From SYAC01 sp046048055 (GTDB taxonomy: Bacteria; Planctomycetota; Phycisphaerae; Phycisphaerales; SM1A02): 64,000 nt of DNA. Where the stretch lies: NCBI GenBank assembly GCA_046048055.1, contig JBJOGW010000079.1, positions 43,156 through 107,155 on the forward strand. The letters are read 5' to 3'. The notes under the pieces were generated by a model. The model was not told the origin of the DNA and did no database searches. It was given only the letters and a program-made list of their open reading frames with translations. Of the stretch, positions 9,897 to 19,793 are shown piece after piece; the stretch's first letter is position 1; each line of letters begins with the position of its first letter. Both the position numbers and the translations under genes were made by a program.

Positions 9897-10646
9897 ATGG
9901 CCGAGTCGTTCCTGAGCGTCTGCCGCGACTTCTACGTGAACCAGAAGCTGGCCATGAAGATGGACCTGCCGTGGGGACGGGAGCCGGTGCTGGAGCTCTT
10001 CGACCGCCTGCGAAAGGCCGTCCCCACCCTGAGCGACCTTCGGCGCTACGACCACGAGATCTCGCTGGAGAGCCCCGAGGACGAGGACCGCAGCTACGCG
10101 TGGGTGGCCCTTCGGCAGACGTCGCTCCGCAGCGGCTTCGTGAATCCCGCGGACCTGGGCGACGCCTACCGCCTGCACCGAACGGTGCTCGAGACGGCGC
10201 CGTGGTTCCTGTCGATCCGACCGCTGGACATCGACCATGTGGAGCTGGTGTTCGGCTTCGACTTCGAGGCCGAGGGCAACCGCGACGCCATCATCTTCGA
10301 TGCGCTGCTGGCCGACACGCCGCTGGCGGGGCTGCTGGAGCGCGACCACGACGAGCCGCTCGACGTGCAGCCTTTCATCGGGCTGCACCTGGACCGCGGC
10401 GACAGCGTGCAGGCGTTCGTCGAGGTGAAGACGCGCAGCCGCGGACAGGACACCACCCAGCCGCAGCGTCATGCCAGCGAGCCGATCAGCGTGTTCCTGA
10501 CGGTGCGTCGCAGCGGTCCGCTGGAGAAACTCGAGGACCTGCCGCGTGTGCTTGCGGCGCTCACGGGCCATGCCGAGCGGCTGGCCGAGCAGCGCGTGAT
10601 CCCCAGCGTGCTGATCCCGATCCGCGACGCGATTCTCAGTCGTTGA
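9897..10646 (+). CDS. Conserved-looking protein of unknown function
   Basis: 249 residues, ATG at 9897, 16 bases after the HAD gene. No signal peptide, membrane segment or catalytic motif was recognised. The sequence is acidic and alternates beta-like strands, with distinctive phrases HVELVFGFDFEAEGNRDAI and AFVEVKTRSRG. It has third-position GC like its neighbours, so it is a real gene. The 3' end overlaps the convergent NADH dehydrogenase gene by 11 bases. Confidence 0.7.
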   Translation: MAESFLSVCRDFYVNQKLAMKMDLPWGREPVLELFDRLRKAVPTLSDLRRYDHEISLESPEDEDRSYAWVALRQTSLRSGFVNPADLGDAYRLHRTVLETAPWFLSIRPLDIDHVELVFGFDFEAEGNRDAIIFDALLADTPLAGLLERDHDEPLDVQPFIGLHLDRGDSVQAFVEVKTRSRGQDTTQPQRHASEPISVFLTVRRSGPLEKLEDLPRVLAALTGHAERLAEQRVIPSVLIPIRDAILSR

Positions 10647-12048
10647 CGGCTGCAGACCCGAGCAGGTCGCGCATGGCCTGATCGCGCGGCAGCGGCCGGC
10701 CCGCTGCATCGGTACCCAGCGGGCGGCGCAGGTTGGACCGCGGTTCGCCCGCGATGATGCGCGTGCCCTTGCTGAAGGTGAGGTAGGAGATGCCCCACGA
10801 GAGCAGCACGAAGAGCCTGTTGCGCACGCCCACCAGCAGCACCAGGTGCACGAAGAGCCAGGCCAGCCAGGCCAGCAGCCCGCGAAGCCGTATCGGGCCA
10901 ACCTCGGCCACGGCATGACCGCGTCCGATGGTGGCCATGCTGCCCTTGTCCCGGTAGCGGAACGCCGGTCGTGCCGCGGGCACCACGCCACGGATGCGGG
11001 CTCGGGTCTCGTCACGGATCACGCGCGCCACCATGTCGGCCATCTGGATCGCGCCCGGCGCCACGCCAGGCACCGGCTTGCCGGTCCGCGAGCAACGCTG
11101 CGCCGCCATGTCACCGATCACGAACACCTCCGGATGTCCCGGCAGCGAGCAGTCGGGCTGCACCAGCACGCGGCCGGCACGATCACAGGGCATGCCAAGG
11201 GACGCGCCCAGCGAGCTCGCCTTCACGCCCGCGGCCCACACCACGGTGTCGGCATCGATGCGCTCGTCGCCCACCGTCACCCCGCCGTCTCGCACCTGGC
11301 TCACGGGCTGGCCCAGCCGCACTTCCACGCCGATGCCCTCCAGGCTGGCCTTGGCCGACGCCGACGATGCGGCGCTCAGGTCCGGCAGAAGCCGGAGACC
11401 CGCCTCCACCAGCACCACGCGAGCCCGGGCGGCGTCAAATCGACGGTAGTCCCCCGCCAACGCATCGACGGCCAGTTCCTTGATGGCGCCCGCCAGTTCC
11501 ACGCCGGTGGCACCGCCGCCCACCACCACGAACGTCAGGTGGGCCTGCCGCGCGGCAGGATCGCTCTCGGCCTCGGCGTCCTCGAAGGCGCGCAGGATCC
11601 GGCTGCGAATCAGGGTGGCGTCCCCCAGGGTCTTCATGCCTGGTGCCAAGGCCTCCCAGTCCGGGTTGCCGAAGTAGCTGCTGGTGGCCCCCGCAGCCAG
11701 CACCAGCCAGTCATACGGCGCTCGCGGACCCTCGCCCAACCCGATGGTGCGCGTGGACAGGTCCACGTCGGTCACGGTGTCATTGAACACGTGCGCATTG
11801 GCCTGGCCTCGCAGCACCCGGCGGATCGGAAATGCGATGTCCGACGTGGTGAGCACGCCCGTGGCCACCTGATACAGCAGCGGCTGGAACAGGTGGTGGT
11901 TCTTGCGGTCCACCAGCACCACATTCACCGGCGCACGAGCCAGTCTGCGGGCCACGCGAAGACCGCCAAATCCGCCTCCCACCACGACCACCACCGGCCA
12001 ACTGGCCCGTCCAGCCGGCGCCGCGGCCGCGCCCCACGCCGACGGCAT
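10636..12048 (-). CDS. Type II NADH dehydrogenase (NDH-2-like FAD/NAD oxidoreductase)
   Basis: 470 residues. The FAD-binding motif VGGGFGG lies at residues 23-29, followed by NHHLFQPLLYQVATG, a hallmark of NDH-2. A second dinucleotide motif, VVGGGATGVELAGA, is near residue 174. The FAD-contact motif VFVIGDMA follows, and the tail carries the hydrophobic anchor typical of the family (LLAWLAWLFVHLVLLVGVRNR). It passes electrons from NADH to quinone without proton pumping at the inner face of the membrane. The start is an ATG next to a short unknown gene on the same strand; only one base separates them, suggesting one transcript. Confidence 0.9.
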   Translation of the reverse strand: MPSAWGAAAAPAGRASWPVVVVVGGGFGGLRVARRLARAPVNVVLVDRKNHHLFQPLLYQVATGVLTTSDIAFPIRRVLRGQANAHVFNDTVTDVDLSTRTIGLGEGPRAPYDWLVLAAGATSSYFGNPDWEALAPGMKTLGDATLIRSRILRAFEDAEAESDPAARQAHLTFVVVGGGATGVELAGAIKELAVDALAGDYRRFDAARARVVLVEAGLRLLPDLSAASSASAKASLEGIGVEVRLGQPVSQVRDGGVTVGDERIDADTVVWAAGVKASSLGASLGMPCDRAGRVLVQPDCSLPGHPEVFVIGDMAAQRCSRTGKPVPGVAPGAIQMADMVARVIRDETRARIRGVVPAARPAFRYRDKGSMATIGRGHAVAEVGPIRLRGLLAWLAWLFVHLVLLVGVRNRLFVLLSWGISYLTFSKGTRIIAGEPRSNLRRPLGTDAAGRPLPRDQAMRDLLGSAAVND

Positions 12049-12049
12049 G

Positions 12050-12370
12050 TCAGTTGCGAGAGAGATAACGGGACACGCTCTTGAGGTCGTTGGAGATCTG
12101 CGGCGTGACCGTGATGGTGAAGGTGGCCCCGGTCTTCAGGGTCACGATCCGACTGGCCTTCTTGCGGCTTGTCCACATGCGGCCACCGCGCTGGTGCACG
12201 TCGTTGCCGCCGTTGGCCCGGCTCTTGGCCAGCTTGTCCATGGCGCGTTGCACGCGCGTCTCCTGGCGCATCAGGCGGAAGATGGTCTTCTTCAGCCTCT
12301 CGGCTGCGGGCAACTTGACCACGGTGAAGGTGACCTTGCTTCCGGGCTTGATGTCGGCGGTGACGGCCAT
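12050..12370 (-). CDS. Small basic protein of unknown function
   Basis: 106 residues, basic, no signal peptide or membrane segment. The AAGGAG Shine-Dalgarno 7 bases before the ATG is among the strongest in the window, which argues for a well-translated protein. The phrases VKLPAAERLKKTIFRLMRQE, GGRMWTSRKKASRIV and FTITVTPQISNDLKSVSRYL suggest an alpha/beta fold that may bind nucleic acid, but this is only inferred from composition. It is upstream of and probably co-transcribed with the NDH-2 gene. Confidence 0.72.
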   Translation of the reverse strand: MAVTADIKPGSKVTFTVVKLPAAERLKKTIFRLMRQETRVQRAMDKLAKSRANGGNDVHQRGGRMWTSRKKASRIVTLKTGATFTITVTPQISNDLKSVSRYLSRN

Positions 12371-12425
12371 GGGAATTCTCCTTGGTTCCGCCGCGTGGGC
12401 GGGCCGAACAAGATAGCCGAACCAC

Positions 12426-13355
12426 TCACTTGCCGCCAGCGGCCCGGCCGTGGCTCGACGCTGGCTCCAGACGCTCCAGCACCTCGTTCCATGCCTTCAG
12501 CAGGGCCTGTGTGCCGAGATTCCCGTGCCCCAGGGCCTCCAGCCCCTCAAAGAGCCGCTGCGAAAGCTCAAGCCCGGGCAGTGGCTCGCCAAGGGCCTGC
12601 GTCTGCTCGCGGGCGATGCGCAGATCCTTGGCCAGGTGGCTGGCGAAGAAGCCGGGATTCCAGTCCCCGCGCAGCATGCGCGGCACCAGGTTCTGCAGCG
12701 TCCAGCTGCCCGCGGCCCCTCCGCTCACGCTCTGCAGCACGCGATCGGCATCCAGCCCCGCCGCCTTGGCGGCCACCATGGCCTCGCAGGCTCCCACCAT
12801 GCTGTTGGCCACCAGGATCTGGTTGACCATCTTGCAAAGCTGCCCGGCACCCGCGGGTCCATGATGCACGATCGTGCCGCCCAGACACGCCAGGAGCGGC
12901 TTGATGCGCTCGAAGTCCGCCTGCTCACCGCCCACCATGATCGACAGCGTGGCGTTGCGTGCGCCCACGTCACCACCGGAGACCGGCGCGTCCAAGGCTC
13001 CCACTCCGCGCGCCCGCGCCACCTGGGCGATTCGCCGCGCGAGTTCGGGCGGACTGGTCGCCATGTCGATCACCATGCCGGGCAGGTGCGTCGCCGCCAG
13101 CATGCCCTGCGGGCCGAGGAACACTTCCTCCACCTCGGCAGGAAGGCCCACCATGGCGAACGCCGCATCCACCCCCTCAGCGGCCTGGGCTGGCGACTCG
13201 GCCCAGGTGGCGCCGGCGTCAAGCAAGGGCTGGCTTCTGACGCGGGTCCGCGAATGCACGCACACCGCGTGACCGGCCTCAAGAAGGTGCCCTGCCATGC
13301 TGGCACCCATCACGCCCGTCCCCACCCACGCCACGCGCAAGGTCCGCTGCTGCAT
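12426..13355 (-). CDS. NAD(P)-dependent beta-hydroxyacid dehydrogenase (HIBADH/GarR family)
   Basis: 309 residues. Rossmann motif VGTGVMGASMAGHLL at 11-25, substrate-binding DAPVSGGDVGA at 122-132 and catalytic Lys175 in KMVNQI. These are the three family signatures of 3-hydroxyisobutyrate, tartronate-semialdehyde and succinic-semialdehyde reductases. Exact substrate not determinable. A TACGCT box 6 bases before the ATG resembles the leaderless -10 boxes seen elsewhere. It diverges from the Bat operon across an 86-base gap. Confidence 0.88.
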   Translation of the reverse strand: MQQRTLRVAWVGTGVMGASMAGHLLEAGHAVCVHSRTRVRSQPLLDAGATWAESPAQAAEGVDAAFAMVGLPAEVEEVFLGPQGMLAATHLPGMVIDMATSPPELARRIAQVARARGVGALDAPVSGGDVGARNATLSIMVGGEQADFERIKPLLACLGGTIVHHGPAGAGQLCKMVNQILVANSMVGACEAMVAAKAAGLDADRVLQSVSGGAAGSWTLQNLVPRMLRGDWNPGFFASHLAKDLRIAREQTQALGEPLPGLELSQRLFEGLEALGHGNLGTQALLKAWNEVLERLEPASSHGRAAGGK

Positions 13356-13372
13356 GAAGAAAGCGTAACGGT

Positions 13373-13402
13373 TTCACACGCGTTCGGGCCCGCCCGTATC
13401 AG
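13373..13402 (+). promoter_or_regulatory. Putative promoter of the Bat operon
   Basis: TTCACA (13373-13378), 18 bases, TATCAG (13397-13402), 39 bases upstream of the first ATG of the moxR-like gene. This is the only reasonable -35/-10 pair in the divergent gap. Confidence 0.4.
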
Positions 13403-13441
13403 GTCAGGATCCCGCGGCGCGGGAGGCGAAAGGACGTCACA

Positions 13442-14509
<1,068 letters not shown>

Positions 14510-14534
14510 GCGGGCCCGGGGCTGGAGTCCTTCC

Positions 14535-15412
<878 letters not shown>

Positions 15413-15416
<4 letters not shown>

Positions 15417-16396
15417 AGGCCGCACTGCTGGCGTCGCTTCTTGTGGCCGCCGCGCCGGAGCAGGCGTCCCAGCCGGTGTCGCGCCAGGCGTCGGCGGGCG
15501 GAGCCACCGTGAGCGTGTCCGCGCCCTGCGGGTCCGTGCGCGCCGGCGAGCCGCTGTTGGTGGAGTTCCGCGTCGAGCGGCCCTCGGGCACCGGCGTGCT
15601 GGTGCCGGCATTCAAGAGCCCCATGGGCGTGTGGGACGTGCGTCAAGTCCGATCGATCCCCTCGACACCGCAGGGCCCGGACCAGCTGGTGGAGCAGCTC
15701 TCGCTGGTCACGTTCGAAAGCGGCGCTCAGGTCGTGCCACCCATGTCGTTCATCCTGCGCGCCGCCGACGGGACCGAGACGGTGCTCACCAGTCCGGAGC
15801 TGCCGGTGGAGGTGCGGACGCTGCTCACCGAGGGCTTCGACCCCGCCCGCATCCGTGACGTCAAGGGTGCGGTGCCGGTTCCACTGGAGCCCGTCTGGCC
15901 CTGGTACGCGGGCGGCGCGGGGCTTGCCGCCCTGCTGGCCTGGATGGTCTGGCGTTGGTGGAAGGGTCGGGCGCAGGTCTCGCCGCCACCCGAACCCGTG
16001 GACGTGCGGGCGCTTCGCGAACTGGACGAACTGGCGGCCCGGGAACTGCCGGCCAAGGGCCTTGTGCTGGACTTCTACGTGCTGCTCTCCGACACCGTGC
16101 GTCGCTACGTGGAAGGTCGCTTCGGCATCCGCGCACCGGAGCAGACCACCAAGGAATTTTTGCAGTCCGCCCGCCATCACCCCGCCATCCGCGAGGATCA
16201 CCAGCGCATGCTGGCCGCGTTCATGCGGGCGGCGGATCTGGTCAAGTTCGCGGCCCAGCGACCCGGACGCACCGAGTGCGAGCACGGGCTGGAAGCGGCC
16301 CGGGGCTTCGTGCAGGAGAGCCGGTCGGCGTCCGTGCCCACGGAGCTGATGCCGGATGTCGACACCACGCAGGACCGTCCGGAGCGCGTCCCATGA
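15413..16396 (+). CDS. DUF4381-like membrane protein of the Bat operon
   Basis: 327 residues. Signal-like N-terminus, a periplasmic beta-rich domain of about 130 residues, one membrane segment at about 162-180 (WYAGGAGLAALLAWMVWRWW) and a helical cytoplasmic tail containing YVLLSDTVRRYVEGRFG. This layout and its place between the DUF58 and first VWA genes match DUF4381 members of Bat operons. The role is probably structural, joining the ATPase/VWA complex to the envelope (inference). Four-base overlaps join it to the genes on both sides. Confidence 0.78.
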
Positions 16397-17475
16397 GCAC
16401 CCTGGCCCTGCTCGATCCCTGGTTCCTGCTGCTGGCTCCGGTGGCGGCGCTGGCCTTCGTGCGGGTGTGGCGCAGGCGGCCCACGCTGCGGTTCAGTGCC
16501 GTGGCGCGGGCGCGTCAGGCCGGCGCCGGCTTCGCCGCGCGATTGCGTTGGCTGCCCATGGCGTTGCGGGCAATGGCCGTGGGACTGCTGGTGCTGTGCA
16601 TGGCCCGACCGGCCCGCCTGAACGAGCAGACGCGCACGCTCACCGAGGGCGTGGCGATCCAGCTGGTGGTGGACCGGTCCAGCAGCATGCTGGCGATGGA
16701 CTTCTCGGTGCAAGGCCGCGCGGTGGATCGACTGACCGCGCTCAAGGACGTGGTGGACCGATTCGTGGACGGTGGCAGCGGACTGGCCGGCCGCAAGGAT
16801 GACCTGGTCGGCCTGGTCACCTTCGCCCGCCATGCCGACAGCGTCAGTCCCATGACCCTGGATCACGAGTGGCTGCTGGCGGCGCTCAAGGACCTCAAGC
16901 CCGCCGAGCCGGGCTCCGGCGAGGACGGCACGGCCATCGGCGACGCGGTGGCCCTGGGCGCGGAGAAGCTGCGCGACGCCACCGAGCAGCGTGGCGATGC
17001 GAGCCGCCGCATCAAGAGCAAGGTGCTGGTGCTTCTCACCGACGGCGAGAACAACGCCGGCGACATCGACCCCGTGACCGCCGCCGAACTCTGCCGCACG
17101 CTCGGCATCAAGCTCTACACCATCGGCATGGGCACGCGAGGCATGGCCCCCATGCCGGTGCGCACCCCCTTCGGCATGCAGATGGTCCGGCAGCCCGTGA
17201 ACATCGACGAGGGCCTGCTCCAAAAGATGGCCGAGATGACCGGCGGCCAGTACTTCCGTGCCACCGACTCGCGCAGCCTTGAGGGCATCTACGCCAGGAT
17301 CGACGAGCTGGAGAAGACCGTGACCGAGCAGAAGCGAACGGTGATGGCCAAGGATCTGGCCGTGGAGGGACTGCGTCTGGGCGGCCTTCCTGTACCCGCT
17401 CTGCTGGGCGTGGCGATGGTGCTGCTTGCGGCCGAGGTGGTGCTGTCCAGCACCCGCTGGAGAACTCTGCCATGA
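16393..17475 (+). CDS. VWA-domain membrane protein, BatA-like
   Basis: 360 residues. Two N-terminal membrane segments (about 8-24 and 55-72), then a von Willebrand A domain whose metal site DRSSS is at 94-98, with TDGENNAGD in the later part of the domain; a third membrane segment lies near the C-terminus. This is the BatA layout from Bat (Bacteroides aerotolerance) operons. The VWA domain should face the periplasm or cytoplasm between helices 2 and 3 and bind a metal-bridged partner. Start chosen at the ATG that overlaps the preceding stop. Confidence 0.88.
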   Translation: MSTLALLDPWFLLLAPVAALAFVRVWRRRPTLRFSAVARARQAGAGFAARLRWLPMALRAMAVGLLVLCMARPARLNEQTRTLTEGVAIQLVVDRSSSMLAMDFSVQGRAVDRLTALKDVVDRFVDGGSGLAGRKDDLVGLVTFARHADSVSPMTLDHEWLLAALKDLKPAEPGSGEDGTAIGDAVALGAEKLRDATEQRGDASRRIKSKVLVLLTDGENNAGDIDPVTAAELCRTLGIKLYTIGMGTRGMAPMPVRTPFGMQMVRQPVNIDEGLLQKMAEMTGGQYFRATDSRSLEGIYARIDELEKTVTEQKRTVMAKDLAVEGLRLGGLPVPALLGVAMVLLAAEVVLSSTRWRTLP

Positions 17476-18503
17476 GCGGCGGCTTCCAGTTCGCGCAGCC
17501 TGGCGCGGCGTTGTGGATCTGGCTGGTGGCGGCGCTGGCGGTGGTCCTGGTGATGGGCCTGCAAAGGCGACGCCAGCGTCTCGCGGCCATCGCCGAGAGC
17601 GGCCTGATGGCCCGGCTCAGCCCCAACCTGGATCTCGCACGGGCCTGGATCCGGGCGGGCCTTGTGCTGGCGGCGTCGCTGGCGCTGGTGGCTGCCATCA
17701 TGGATCCGCGCTGGGGCATGCAGGTGGAGCAGGTGCAACGCCGCGGGCTGGACGTGATCTTCGCCATCGACGTGAGCCGCAGCATGCTGGCGGGCGATGC
17801 TTCACCAAGCCGGCTCGAGCGGGCCCGGCAGTTCGCGCTGGACGCCAGCGAGGCGCTCGAGGGGGATCGCGTGGGCCTGGTGGACTTCGCCGGCGTGGCC
17901 GCCATCCGCACGCCGCTCACGCTCAACTACGCCGCCTTCCGGCAGGCGGTGCGCGACCTGGAGCCCAAGGCCTCGGCACGCGGCGGCAGCATGCTTGGCG
18001 AGGCAATTCGCATGGCCGCCAACAGCTTCCCCGCCGCCGACAAGGGCGCCAAGGTGATCGTGGTGCTGAGTGACGGCGAGGACATGGAGAGCGACCCCGT
18101 GACCGCCGCCGCAAACGCCCTGGAGGAACAGGGCGTACGGGTGTTCACCGTCGGCATCGGAGATTCCCGTGATGGCGCGCGCATTCCCGTGATAGGCGCA
18201 GACGGCCAGCGGCGCTTTCTGGTGCACGAGGGACAGGAGATCTGGTCGCGCATGAGCCCCGACACGCTCGAGCAGGTGGCCACGGCGGGCGGCGGCGCCT
18301 TCATCGCTGCGGGCACCGCGCAGGTGGACATGGCGGCCGTGTATCGCACCGCGCTGGCGGACCTGGACCGCATCGAACAGGAGAGCAGCCTGGTCAAGCG
18401 ACAGACGCCCCGCTTTCAGTGGTTCGCCGGCGCCGCCCTGATGCTGCTGGTGATGGAGAGCCTGATCACCGATCGCAAGGTGCGGAAGGTGGGTGTGGCA
18501 TGA
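17472..18503 (+). CDS. VWA-domain membrane protein, BatB-like
   Basis: 343 residues, a paralogue of the preceding gene with the same topology: helices at about 12-30 and 62-76, VWA domain with DVSRS metal-site loop at 100-104 and SDGEDMESD later, and a C-terminal helix (FAGAALMLLVMESLI). Four-base overlaps with both neighbours indicate tightly coupled translation of the two VWA proteins, which in other Bat systems form a complex. Ligand unknown. Confidence 0.88.
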   Translation: MSGGFQFAQPGAALWIWLVAALAVVLVMGLQRRRQRLAAIAESGLMARLSPNLDLARAWIRAGLVLAASLALVAAIMDPRWGMQVEQVQRRGLDVIFAIDVSRSMLAGDASPSRLERARQFALDASEALEGDRVGLVDFAGVAAIRTPLTLNYAAFRQAVRDLEPKASARGGSMLGEAIRMAANSFPAADKGAKVIVVLSDGEDMESDPVTAAANALEEQGVRVFTVGIGDSRDGARIPVIGADGQRRFLVHEGQEIWSRMSPDTLEQVATAGGGAFIAAGTAQVDMAAVYRTALADLDRIEQESSLVKRQTPRFQWFAGAALMLLVMESLITDRKVRKVGVA

Positions 18504-19771
18504 GACTCGCGGTGTTCCTGCTTGCCCTTTCGGCAACCGCCTCGATGGTCATGGCCTCATCACAGAAGGCCACCGCTCCCGTGGAGCCGCCCGGCCCGGC
18601 AGGCGGCTCCGCCCTGAAACTGCCCGAACCGCAACCGGCGACGAAGGCCGAAGACATGCCGCCCGTCGCCGAGCCCGCGGCAACGCCATCCCCGGACCCC
18701 GCCGCCTACCGCGCTGCGGTCCAGTCGGGCATGGCCGCCATGCAGTCGCAGGATTGGGGCACGGCATCAGCCGAACTGGAGAAGGCCCTGCAGCTGAAGC
18801 CCGACGCTCGCGAGGTGGCCTACAACCTGGGTGTGAGTCGCTTTCAGCAGGGCGACTACGCCGGGGCCCGCAAGCTCTTCCAGCAGAGCGCGCAGGGTGC
18901 CAACGCGGATCTGGCGGCGCGCAGCATGTACAACCAGGGCAACGCCACCTACGCCGAGGTGCTCAAGAGCCTGCCTCCCGTGGGCACGGCCGATCCGGCC
19001 CAGACGCCGCAGATTCCGCCCGAGCAACTGCAGCAGGCCGTGTCGCAGGTGGAAAGCGCCTTCACGCACTTCAAGGATGCCGCGGCGGCCGATCCAACCG
19101 ACGAGGACAGCGTGGCGAACGCCGAGACCTCGCTGCAGCTGCTCAAGGAACTCCGCAAGATCCAGCAGCAGCAGGAGCAGCAGAGCCAGGAGCGCTCACA
19201 GCAGCAACAGCAGGAGCAAGAGCGGCAGGATCCACAGAGCCAGAAGGATCAGCAGCAGCAGCAGAGTCAGCAGCAACAGAATCAGGACCAGACGCAGCAG
19301 CAGGACCAGCAGCCACAGCAGTCATCGCAGGGCCAGGACCAGCAGTCCAGAAGTCAGGATTCTCAGCAAGGCCCTTCGCAACAGCCGCAGGACCCTCAGC
19401 CGGCAGAGCAGCCAAAGGGACAGCAGGATCCACAGCAGCAACGGTCCGACGATCCCCAACAAGATCCGTCAAGGCCCCAGCAACAACCGCGCCAGGGCCA
19501 GAACCCCGAGAAGCAGCAGCCACAGCAACCGGCCAAGCAGCCCTCCACGCAACCGCAGCAGAACCAGGACGATCCGGATCCGCGGCAGGAACCGCAGCAG
19601 GCCGAACCGTCGCAGGCGGCGCCGAAGCCGCTCACCGGCACGGAGTCCATGGAGCGTGACCAGGCCGAACGCCTGCTGCAGATGGTTCGTGACAAGGAAA
19701 AGGCTCGAAGCGACCAGCGCAAGCAGGCGCAGGGCCCGGTCCGGCAGCGGCCGGTGGACAAGGACTGGTAG
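18500..19771 (+). CDS. TPR protein with very long Gln-rich tail, BatC-like
   Basis: 423 residues. A signal peptide (about 1-20), a Pro/Glu-rich linker, a TPR region (about 65-150, e.g. ALQLKPDAREVAYNLGVSRF), then some 180 residues (about 215-395) made almost only of Gln, Pro, Asp, Ser and Arg. The short C-terminus ERDQAERLLQMVRDKEKARS is the conserved end of BatC proteins. It acts in the periplasm as part of the Bat complex. The Q-rich part is low complexity and probably varies in length between strains. Start chosen at the ATG overlapping the batB stop. Confidence 0.82.
   Translation: MRLAVFLLALSATASMVMASSQKATAPVEPPGPAGGSALKLPEPQPATKAEDMPPVAEPAATPSPDPAAYRAAVQSGMAAMQSQDWGTASAELEKALQLKPDAREVAYNLGVSRFQQGDYAGARKLFQQSAQGANADLAARSMYNQGNATYAEVLKSLPPVGTADPAQTPQIPPEQLQQAVSQVESAFTHFKDAAAADPTDEDSVANAETSLQLLKELRKIQQQQEQQSQERSQQQQQEQERQDPQSQKDQQQQQSQQQQNQDQTQQQDQQPQQSSQGQDQQSRSQDSQQGPSQQPQDPQPAEQPKGQQDPQQQRSDDPQQDPSRPQQQPRQGQNPEKQQPQQPAKQPSTQPQQNQDDPDPRQEPQQAEPSQAAPKPLTGTESMERDQAERLLQMVRDKEKARSDQRKQAQGPVRQRPVDKDW
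19160..19610. repeat. CAG/CAA-rich low-complexity tract inside the BatC-like gene
   Basis: Imperfect runs of CAG, CAA and CAC codons encode the Gln-rich tail. The tract causes long false reading frames in other frames and on the other strand. Not an exact tandem repeat. Confidence 0.7.
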
Positions 19772-19793
19772 CCCACGCGATCATCGGGAACTC

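Noticed and set aside
18897..19793. Open frame upstream of and in frame with the BatD-like gene
   Set aside because: It lies in a shifted frame of the Gln-rich BatC-like gene and reads as Arg/Ser-rich nonsense. The BatD signal peptide begins at 19794.
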